The translations under genes and the position numbers were made by a program. A DNA stretch of 44,811 bases, taken from contig ONFE01000025.1 of NCBI GenBank assembly GCA_900316985.1, positions 1-44,811 of the forward strand. Direction: 5' to 3'. This DNA is from an uncultured Prevotellaceae bacterium (GTDB taxonomy: Bacteria > Bacteroidota > Bacteroidia > Bacteroidales > Bacteroidaceae). This document shows, in pieces, positions 27,354 to 32,609 of this stretch (the stretch's first letter is position 1; every line of letters starts with the position of its first letter). The notes under the pieces are model-generated. The model saw only the letters and a list, made by a program, of their open reading frames with translations, was not told the origin of the DNA and made no database searches.

Positions 27354-27354
27354 C

Positions 27355-27459
27355 TTATTTAGTCGCCTTCGGCGAGAAATCTCACAAATCTATAAAAAAA
27401 TATATTGTTTGATTTTGTATAATTTTTGTGAGATTTCTGCCCGAAGGGCACTAATAAAT
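27355..27459. repeat. 105-bp inverted repeat with internal hairpins
   Basis: The arms 27355-27389 and 27421-27459 are imperfect inverted copies sharing TTAGT, CTTCGG and AGAAATCTCACAAA. Each arm also contains its own hairpin: CGCC-TTC-GGCG on the left and, read on the opposite strand, GCCC-TTC-GGGC on the right. The AT-rich loop spans 27390-27420. It may terminate the DUF3160 operon. Confidence 0.75.
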
Positions 27460-27464
27460 GAAGA

Positions 27465-28466
27465 GTGAAGAATCATTTTTCGACATATTGCCTCCCGGCT
27501 GTTTTTGCGTTATTCCTATTCGCAGCCCAAATATCCGCCTCAAAAAGAGCGGCAGCCGATTCTTCACTCTTCACTCTTCACTCTTCACTTAAAGACACTC
27601 TTAACTCTTCACTTAACACCGACACCGTAGAGGTGCTCTTTACCGGCGACATCCTGCTCGACCGCGGCGTCAGACAGTGTATTGAACATATCGGCGTTGA
27701 GCGCCTTTTCTCGAAAGGCATCGATTCGCTGTTCCGTCAGTCTGATTACGTGGTGGGCAATCTGGAGTGTCCTGCTACCAAGACCATCCAGCCGAACTTC
27801 AAGAAATTCGTATTCCGTGCTGAGCCGGAATGGCTCTCCACGCTCCGCGAGCATCACGTCACCCATCTCAACCTAGCCAACAATCACAGCATCGACCAGG
27901 GACGTGCGGGACTGGTGGACACCTGGCAGAATATCCGCAAGGCCGGAATGACGCCCGTAGGGGCGGGCAATAACTTGAAAGAAGCCACCCAGCCCGTACT
28001 TATCTGCAATCATCCCCGTCCGGTATGGCTGTTTGCCTCCCTGAGACTGACGCTCGAAAACTATTCCTTCCTGCCCGACAAGCCCTGTGTTAGTCAAGAA
28101 AGCGTCGATTCTCTTTGTCAGCGAATCATCCGCCTGCGCCAGTCACAGCCTAATGCCTACATCATCGTCAGCCTTCACTGGGGAGGAGAACACACCTTGA
28201 AACCAGTTCCACAGCAGCGCAAGGAAGCCCGCCAACTGATTGATGCCGGCGCCGACATCCTCATCTGCCATCACACCCATACCCTCCAGACCATCGAGGA
28301 CTACAACGGCCACCGCATCTACTACAGCATCGGCAACTTCATCTTCGACCAGCAACGTCCCATCAACACCCGCGCCTGCATGGTCCGCCTGAAAATCACA
28401 CGAGAATCATCCCAAGTAGAGACGATTCCCGTTGAAATCCGTAAATGCGTTCCGTATCTTAAATGA
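27465..28466 (+). CDS. CapA-like (PGA_cap) metallophosphatase-fold protein
   Basis: A 333-residue protein of the CapA/PGA_cap family, related to metallophosphatases. Motifs: VLFTGDILLDRGV, VGNLECPAT, HVTHLNLANNHSIDQG, IVSLHWGGEH and LICHHTHTLQTIEDYNG with SIGNFIFDQQ. CapA proteins act in export or anchoring of poly-gamma-glutamate in Gram-positives; in Bacteroidota their role is unclear. The only start giving the signal-like segment KNHFSTYCLPAVFALFLFAA is GTG at 27465; there is no good Shine-Dalgarno. The signal region is followed by four tandem 7-bp repeats in coding sequence. Its last 16 codons are duplicated at 30099-30146 beyond hipT. Confidence 0.8.
   Translation: MKNHFSTYCLPAVFALFLFAAQISASKRAAADSSLFTLHSSLKDTLNSSLNTDTVEVLFTGDILLDRGVRQCIEHIGVERLFSKGIDSLFRQSDYVVGNLECPATKTIQPNFKKFVFRAEPEWLSTLREHHVTHLNLANNHSIDQGRAGLVDTWQNIRKAGMTPVGAGNNLKEATQPVLICNHPRPVWLFASLRLTLENYSFLPDKPCVSQESVDSLCQRIIRLRQSQPNAYIIVSLHWGGEHTLKPVPQQRKEARQLIDAGADILICHHTHTLQTIEDYNGHRIYYSIGNFIFDQQRPINTRACMVRLKITRESSQVETIPVEIRKCVPYLK
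27562..27589 (+). repeat. four tandem copies of CTTCACT inside the capA-like gene
   Basis: Four perfect 7-bp units directly after the signal-peptide codons, with a further imperfect copy at 27604-27613. A gain or loss of one unit would shift the frame. The unit is the reverse complement of the start-codon context AGTGAAG at 27464-27470. Confidence 0.85.
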
Positions 28467-28507
28467 TAAACTCTTTCCCTTTGGTGATTACGGGAATTCT
28501 TAAAAAA

Positions 28508-28607
28508 TATATCAGTTCGGGTATAAAACAAAAGATTACATTAAAAAATATACCCGTTTTGGTATATTATTAAAAAAAAAGTATAACTTTGTACCCGTTA
28601 AGGTATA
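28508..28607. promoter_or_regulatory. three-site operator and promoter of hipBST
   Basis: Three 18-bp sites of the form TATACC-N6-GGTATA: 28508-28525 (TATATC half-site variant), 28549-28566 (perfect) and 28590-28607 (TGTACC variant). Centres are exactly 41 bp apart, about four helical turns, so bound HipB dimers would line up on one face. The -7 box TAACTTTG (28584-28591) runs into the third site, so occupancy would block transcription. Confidence 0.85.
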
Positions 28608-28613
28608 ATAGTT

Positions 28614-28814
28614 ATGACTTTATCAGAGCATATTAAACAGAAACGCAAGAAAAACGGCCTTTCTCAAGTAGAGTTGGCTGAAAGGGCCGGAGTGGGTCTT
28701 AGGTTTGTGAGGGATTTAGAACAAGGAAAGCAGACATTGAGAATGGATAAGGTCAATGATGTGCTGGCCTTGTTTGGCGAACGTCTGGGACCTATAAAAA
28801 CTGAAATCGTATGA
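28614..28814 (+). CDS. hipB: HipB-type HTH antitoxin/repressor
   Basis: A 66-residue XRE-family DNA-binding protein. The helix-turn-helix is LSQVELAERAGVGLRFVRDLEQGK (about residues 16-39). It should bind the TATACC/GGTATA operators immediately upstream and repress its own operon. The ATG is only 6 bp after the third operator, so the transcript leader is about 15 nt. It overlaps hipS by 4 bp (ATGA), giving translational coupling. In HipBST systems HipB is the DNA-binding partner while HipS is the real antitoxin; that division of labour is from the literature, not visible here. Confidence 0.9.
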   Translation: MTLSEHIKQKRKKNGLSQVELAERAGVGLRFVRDLEQGKQTLRMDKVNDVLALFGERLGPIKTEIV

Positions 28815-29134
28815 AACAGGCCGGCATATATGTAAACGATAACTATTGTGGACTGCTCACGGAAGACGAGGAAGGTTTCCACTTTGCCTATGACGAGGAA
28901 TATCTTGCGCGTCAGGATGCAGCCCCGGTAAGTCCCACAATGCCCTTAACTAAGCAGCAATACGACAAGGAAATGATGTTCCCGGTCTTCGACGGACTTA
29001 TTCCGGAAGGATGGCTTTTGGATATTGCCTCCTCATCCTGGAAAATTGATCCACGAGATAGGATGTCGCTACTGATGACGTGTTGCAAAGACTGTATTGG
29101 TAATATTAGCGTAAAACCTTTGGAAAATGAGTAA
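28811..29134 (+). CDS. hipS: HipS-type protein (separate HipA N-subdomain)
   Basis: A 107-residue protein matching the N-subdomain 1 of HipA: AGIYVNDNYCGLLTED at the start, then SPTMPLTKQQYDK and FPVFDGLIPEGWLLD, the conserved FFDNLLPEG-like motif. In two-gene HipBA this segment is fused to the kinase; here it is free. In the E. coli O127 HipBST system the equivalent HipS neutralises the HipT kinase. It overlaps hipT by 8 bp. Confidence 0.88.
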   Translation: MKQAGIYVNDNYCGLLTEDEEGFHFAYDEEYLARQDAAPVSPTMPLTKQQYDKEMMFPVFDGLIPEGWLLDIASSSWKIDPRDRMSLLMTCCKDCIGNISVKPLENE

Positions 29135-30080
29135 GTGTCTATATTGCTATCAAGAATTGGATGAAGGGCAGGTGGACTTCCATCCCAGCTGTGCCCGCAA
29201 GTTTTTTGGCAACGACACGCCTCCCATTCTTCCATATACACGCGACAACATGACGGAACTGGCCAAACAAGTGATTCGCACCAGCACGTCGGTCACAGGC
29301 GTACAGGCCAAGATGTCGCTTGACGTGAACCGTGGCAGTAAAAATGAACCTGCCAGATTTACCATCGTAGGACTTTGGGGTAAGTATATCTTCAAACCGC
29401 AAAGCGCTAAATACCCCAATCTTCCCGAATTGGAAGACCTCACGATGAAAATGGCTGAAATAGCGCATATCCGCACTGCCCGCCATACACTTATCCGACT
29501 GGCCGATGGTGAACTTGGGTATCTGACCCTCAGAATGGATCGTGGAAGAAAAGGCGAAAAAATATCCATGCTGGATATGTGCCAACTTACTAATCGCCTC
29601 ACAGAACATAAATACTATGGCACCTATCGGCAGTTGGCTGAAACGATTAAGAAATACTCCTCGGCTCCGATGCTGGATGTTCAGCGGTTTTGGGAAATAG
29701 TTCTGTTCTCTTGGATGACAGGCAATTCAGACATGCACTGCAAGAACTTCTCCCTGATAGATTCTGGGAACGGCGAGTACGTATTGTCGCCAGCTTACGA
29801 TTTGCTGGCAGTACTACTGGCCGACCCTCAAGACCCTGAAGAGATGGCTATGAGTTTTTCACTTGGCGGTAAGAAGAATGGATTCAACCGCAATACTTTC
29901 ATGTCGGCATTCACCCAGAGCGGAATTCCTGCTACTGTTGCGGACAGAATGATAAACCGAATGGCCGGCTACCTCCCCGACTGGAAAAGACTCATCAGCC
30001 ATTCATTCCTCTCGGAGAAGATGCAAATAGCCTATTGCTCTTTACTCGACAAAAGGAGAGAAGCTCTGGAAATCCTGTAG
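29127..30080 (+). CDS. hipT: HipT-type serine/threonine kinase toxin
   Basis: A 317-residue HipA-C-type kinase without the N-subdomain. The Gly-rich loop has S55-V-T57-GVQAK, matching the autophosphorylation segment; the catalytic loop is NSDMHCKN with D202 and N207, and the metal-binding Asp is D225 in SPAYDLLA. All key residues are intact. An extra N-terminal C4-x2-C7...H19-x2-C22 pattern suggests a small zinc-binding knuckle, frequent in Bacteroidota HipA-like proteins. HipT from E. coli O127 phosphorylates tryptophanyl-tRNA synthetase and HipA phosphorylates GltX; the target here is unknown. Confidence 0.88.
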   Translation: MSKCLYCYQELDEGQVDFHPSCARKFFGNDTPPILPYTRDNMTELAKQVIRTSTSVTGVQAKMSLDVNRGSKNEPARFTIVGLWGKYIFKPQSAKYPNLPELEDLTMKMAEIAHIRTARHTLIRLADGELGYLTLRMDRGRKGEKISMLDMCQLTNRLTEHKYYGTYRQLAETIKKYSSAPMLDVQRFWEIVLFSWMTGNSDMHCKNFSLIDSGNGEYVLSPAYDLLAVLLADPQDPEEMAMSFSLGGKKNGFNRNTFMSAFTQSGIPATVADRMINRMAGYLPDWKRLISHSFLSEKMQIAYCSLLDKRREALEIL

Positions 30081-30089
30081 AACCCCTGA

Positions 30090-30164
30090 TCGCGTGTCCA
30101 GGTTGAGACGATTCCCGTGGAAATCCGCAAATGCGTACCGTATCTATTGGAGAATTGTGAATGA
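30090..30164 (+). pseudogene. duplicated 3' end of the capA-like gene
   Basis: The 48 bp 30099-30146 match the capA end at 28413-28460 with six differences, all silent third positions. The frame then goes on for LENCE and a stop at 30164, unlike the intact gene, which stops after one more Lys. A stop codon at 30087-30089 closes the frame upstream, so only the tail is left. Confidence 0.85.
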
Positions 30165-30186
30165 AGAATGGAAAATTATGTGAATA

Positions 30187-30218
30187 TTTGGAGGATATAG
30201 AAATAAGTTGTATTTTTG
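30187..30218 (+). promoter_or_regulatory. full -33/-7 promoter for the 216-aa protein
   Basis: TTTG at 30187-30190 and TATTTTTG at 30211-30218 with a 20-bp spacer, an exact consensus arrangement. The -33 box continues as GGAGG. The same 34-bp sequence occurs inverted at 31134-31167. Confidence 0.8.
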
Positions 30219-30243
30219 CAAGCAGAAACAAGACCTGACGAAA

Positions 30244-30288
30244 ATGAGTCCCTGTGATACGCCTTTGCAGGCGTTTTGGATTTTATAA
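30244..30288 (+). promoter_or_regulatory. leader with a 14-codon frame and hairpin
   Basis: Between the promoter and the gene at 30301 there is a 14-codon ATG frame (MSPCDTPLQAFWIL) and, inside it, a hairpin ACGCCT-TTGC-AGGCGT (30259-30274) followed by T-rich DNA. This could be an attenuator or a simple terminator; it is not enough to name a regulator. Confidence 0.35.
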
Positions 30289-30300
30289 ACCAATTATAGT

Positions 30301-30951
30301 ATGAATTATTTAAAAGCATTATTGATCGTATTCCTTGCTGTTACGCAGACTGCAACAGCACAAAATGAGAAAGTCATAAAAAACTTTTGGCACGCCAAGG
30401 TTTGGATGAAAGACGGGACTACTGACAGTGGATACATTGAGAATGGTCACAAAACCGTATGTGTCTACGATGAAACCGTTGTGTTGAATAATCTGGATAA
30501 GTTATTCAGTAAAAACAGAAAACACTACACTAAAGATATTGATAGTATGTATATATGGATTGATACAGAACCTGATGATATACTAGTCAGTCACTCTGTT
30601 CCTATAAAATATTATTATGGCAATGAGACTCCTATGGAGTTTGGCTATCCAAGTATGTGCTATGTATTTTATCAAAGTAAGAATGTCACTATCTATCAGG
30701 GTTGGGATTTGACGTTAGGTGATTTCTACTTATATAAGACCCCTGATATGGAGTATGCTAAAGCACTTTTCAGGGAGGGGAAAAAACTAACAGACAAACG
30801 CAGGGCAACGCTTTGTGATGAGTTCAAGGATTATTCAACCATCAAGAACTATGTTAAATCCATTCATAAGGACAAGTTAAAAGACGATCCTTTCTCATTT
30901 TTCTTAGTCATTGACAAAGCTTTGGAATCTAGAAAGAATAATCAAAGATAA
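30301..30951 (+). CDS. exported protein of unknown function (216 aa)
   Basis: A 216-residue protein with signal peptide MNYLKALLIVFLAVTQTATA. The mature part begins with a strand-rich region (AKVWMKDGTTDSGYIENG resembling small beta-barrels) and ends in a lysine-rich helix. No known motif is seen. Base use is clearly more AT-rich than its neighbours and codons are A/T-ending, as expected for a recently acquired gene; it lies next to the hipBST island and repeat-rich DNA. The ATG at 30301 follows the strong promoter at 30187-30218. Confidence 0.72.
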   Translation: MNYLKALLIVFLAVTQTATAQNEKVIKNFWHAKVWMKDGTTDSGYIENGHKTVCVYDETVVLNNLDKLFSKNRKHYTKDIDSMYIWIDTEPDDILVSHSVPIKYYYGNETPMEFGYPSMCYVFYQSKNVTIYQGWDLTLGDFYLYKTPDMEYAKALFREGKKLTDKRRATLCDEFKDYSTIKNYVKSIHKDKLKDDPFSFFLVIDKALESRKNNQR

Positions 30952-30997
30952 ATTAGAATTCAATGCTAAAATATTTAAAGGCAATACCAATCAGCAT

Positions 30998-31051
30998 GGA
31001 ATCAGGTTCTTTGATTCATTTCTATGAATCATGGGGTCAGTTTTTGATTCC
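30998..31051. repeat. REP-like nested palindrome
   Basis: Outer arms GGAATCA (30998-31004) and TGATTCC (31045-31051) enclose a perfect inner stem TGATTCAT-TTCT-ATGAATCA (31012-31031). This form is usual for the hairpins next to REP-associated tyrosine transposases, and a fragment of such a gene overlaps it. Confidence 0.6.
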
Positions 31052-31109
31052 TGCCCAAACCCACATGGCAGATGCCCGTTTTGCTTTTCTCTCTTGTACT
31101 CCTTGGCAT
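31029..31109 (-). pseudogene. 5' remnant of a REP-associated tyrosine transposase (RAYT)
   Basis: From ATG at 31109 the minus strand reads MPRSTREKSKTGICHVG... for 26 codons. M-P-R-x-x-R-x-K-S-x-T-G-I-x-H-V is the typical start of Y1-type RAYT transposases (MPRxxRxxSxTGIYHV). After HV the homology stops and a TGA follows at 31029-31031; the HxH and Tyr catalytic parts are absent. A consensus promoter stands upstream. It appears to be a deletion derivative joining the start of the gene to its flanking REP-like palindrome. Confidence 0.6.
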
Positions 31110-31135
31110 ATTAGTTAGGTCTTATTCCTAATATG

Positions 31136-31167
31136 CAAAAATACAACTTATTTCAACAACCTCCAAA
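31136..31167 (-). promoter_or_regulatory. full -33/-7 promoter facing the RAYT remnant
   Basis: On the minus strand TTTG (31167-31164) and TATTTTTG (31143-31136) with a 20-bp spacer. The sequence is nearly identical to the promoter at 30187-30218 in opposite orientation. It overlaps a hairpin GCATATTAG/CTAATATGC (31106-31114 with 31128-31136). Confidence 0.7.
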
Positions 31168-31218
31168 TCTTTTAAACATAAAAATGAACACTAGAATGAA
31201 GTGAACTCACATTCTGTT

Positions 31219-31245
31219 TCTCGCGCGCGCACGCGCGAGATTTTT
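31219..31245 (+). terminator. GC-rich terminator-like hairpin
   Basis: A perfect 9-bp stem TCTCGCGCG/CGCGCGAGA (31219-31227, 31232-31240), 4-nt loop, then TTTTT. It stands just outside the left arm of the inverted-repeat element. Confidence 0.7.
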
Positions 31246-31250
31246 AGTTT

Positions 31251-31602
31251 AAGGGTGTAAGGGTGCCATAATGCCGATAAACACTGGGCTTGCACCCTCT
31301 TGAGAAGGGTGTCAGGGGTGTCATAAGGGTGTCAGGCTCCTTATTTCCACTCATCAGAAGCGTTGCTTCCAATTGGTAGAAGTAAAACATCATCTGCCGG
31401 CCTCCAAGACATCATCCGTTGGAGTACAAAGTAAATTAGTTTGTTCCTCAATACATCATCGGAAGCCTTGCAAAGTATCATCGGAAGCGAGACAAAGTAA
31501 ATTAGTTTGTTGGGGTGGGCTTACACCCTTATGACACCCTTGACACCCTCCAAAACAGGGTGCAAGGCCAGTGTTTATCGGGGATTCGCACCCTTACACC
31601 CT
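31251..31602. repeat. 352-bp element with 80-bp inverted arms rich in GGGTGT
   Basis: The left arm 31252-31332 and right arm 31523-31602 are inverted copies with few mismatches; shared blocks include AGGGTGTAAGGGTGC, CCGATAAACACTGG, CTTGCACCCT and GGGTGTCATAAGGGTGT. Each arm holds its own CACCCT/AGGGTG hairpin. The 190-bp centre carries two exact copies of a 20-bp direct repeat (31426-31445 and 31492-31511, ACAAAGTAAATTAGTTTGTT) and repeated CATCATCGGAAGC-like units. No gene lies inside. Confidence 0.8.
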
Positions 31603-31633
31603 CAAACGGGAAAATTCTTATACAGCAAACAAA

Positions 31634-31690
31634 ATTCCCCGCACAAAGTGCAGGGAACACTATACCGTGAAGAGCCTCCCCTCGGGGAGG
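31634..31690. terminator. two hairpins downstream of the esterase gene
   Basis: TTCCC-CGCAC-AAA-GTGC-AGGGAA at about 31634-31657 (one mismatch) and CCTCCCC-TC-GGGGAGG at 31675-31690. The second begins 19 bp after the esterase stop, with AAGAG/CTCTT flanks extending it. They may end the esterase transcript. Confidence 0.5.
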
Positions 31691-31708
31691 ACTGGAGGGG
31701 GTCTCTTC

Positions 31709-32527
31709 TTAAAAACTCTGCAACCAGGCTTTCAGTTCCAGCAGCATTTCGATATGGAACTTAAAGGATGAGCGCATGCCCCATCCATGACCTCCCGAAG
31801 GATATACATGCAATGAAGCCGGAACGTCCTGCTTATAGCAAGCCTGATAGTAGCTCACGCCATTGGCGGGCAGCACGGCCTGATCGTCATCACTGAGGGC
31901 AATCCAAGCCCTCGGTGTCATACGGCTTACATGCAGGTCGTTGGAATACTCTTTCTCATAGCGGGCCTTGGCATCTTCGCCCAGGAAATTATCGTGAGAG
32001 CCCTTATGAGTGATGTCGGGCATCATCGTGATTACAGGATAGAAAAGAATCTGGAAATTGGGAGCCTCTCCTTTCTTGGCATGCGTGGCAACAGTGGAAG
32101 CCAGATGGCCGCCAGCCGAAGAACCCATGATACCCACATCGTTCGGATTGATATTCCACTGTGCGGCATTGGCACGTACGAGTCGCAGGGCTTCTTCCGC
32201 ATCAGAGATAGGCACTTCGCGCTTACCGTGAGGCATGCGGTATTTCAGTACGATACCGGCGATACCAATTTGATTAAGCCATTCGGCTACCTGCTTACCT
32301 TCGTGGTCCATGGCCAGATGAGAGTAGCCGCCTCCGGGGCAAATCACTACGGCACGCCGTGTGGCCTGACTCTTATTAGGCAGATACACATAGACCTTAG
32401 CCGTGTCGTTAGGGTCCGAACTCTTTACTTTGGGCTTACCCTGCCACAAATTCAGTTCAAAGGGTTTATCGGCCTGAGCCGTCAATGTTGTTGCCACCAT
32501 GGCAATTAGGATTAATAAATGTCGCAT
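31709..32527 (-). CDS. exported alpha/beta-hydrolase esterase (acetylxylan-esterase-like)
   Basis: A 272-residue exported esterase (signal peptide to about residue 19, TLTAQA). Oxyanion segment CPGGGYSHL near 63-71, nucleophile S137 in GSSAGGH, acidic residue among D213-D215 (ALSDDDQAV) and H247 in GGHGWG form a complete Ser-Asp-His triad. The arrangement matches the BD-FAE/acetylesterase group of Bacteroidota that deacetylates xylan and other glycans. It is divergently transcribed from the sialate O-acetylesterase-like gene 82 bp away, with back-to-back promoters, so the two may be co-regulated. Confidence 0.85.
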   Translation of the reverse strand: MRHLLILIAMVATTLTAQADKPFELNLWQGKPKVKSSDPNDTAKVYVYLPNKSQATRRAVVICPGGGYSHLAMDHEGKQVAEWLNQIGIAGIVLKYRMPHGKREVPISDAEEALRLVRANAAQWNINPNDVGIMGSSAGGHLASTVATHAKKGEAPNFQILFYPVITMMPDITHKGSHDNFLGEDAKARYEKEYSNDLHVSRMTPRAWIALSDDDQAVLPANGVSYYQACYKQDVPASLHVYPSGGHGWGMRSSFKFHIEMLLELKAWLQSF

Positions 32528-32545
32528 AATTCAATGTTTTGGCTG

Positions 32546-32553
32546 CAAAGATA
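32546..32553 (-). promoter_or_regulatory. -7 promoter element for the alpha/beta-hydrolase gene
   Basis: TATCTTTG followed by CAGCC on the minus strand; 19 bp before the ATG at 32527. Confidence 0.6.
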
Positions 32554-32575
32554 ATAAAATAACAAGAAAAAATAG

Positions 32576-32583
32576 TACCTTTG
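32576..32583 (+). promoter_or_regulatory. -7 promoter element for the SGNH esterase gene
   Basis: TACCTTTG matches TAnnTTTG; 27 bp before the ATG at 32610. It is back-to-back with the promoter at 32546-32553. Confidence 0.6.
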
Positions 32584-32609
32584 CCAAAAGTTTATAAACT
32601 ATTAGCATT

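Larger units (their letters stand above)
30952..31708. other. 757-bp palindrome-rich non-coding region
   Basis: In order: REP-like palindrome 30998-31051, a transposase N-terminal remnant 31029-31109 (minus) with its own promoter, GC-rich hairpin 31219-31245, the 352-bp inverted-repeat element 31251-31602, and two hairpins at 31634-31657 and 31675-31690. I see no coding frame with support other than the remnant. Confidence 0.7.

Noticed and set aside
30187-31167. Phase-variable invertible promoter switch
   Set aside because: The inverted copies are whole promoters rather than recombination sites, no invertase gene is near, and the similarity is explained by strong consensus promoters. Kept only as a weak observation.
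31251-31602. Retron or group II intron
   Set aside because: No reverse transcriptase gene and no intron domain V-like motif nearby.
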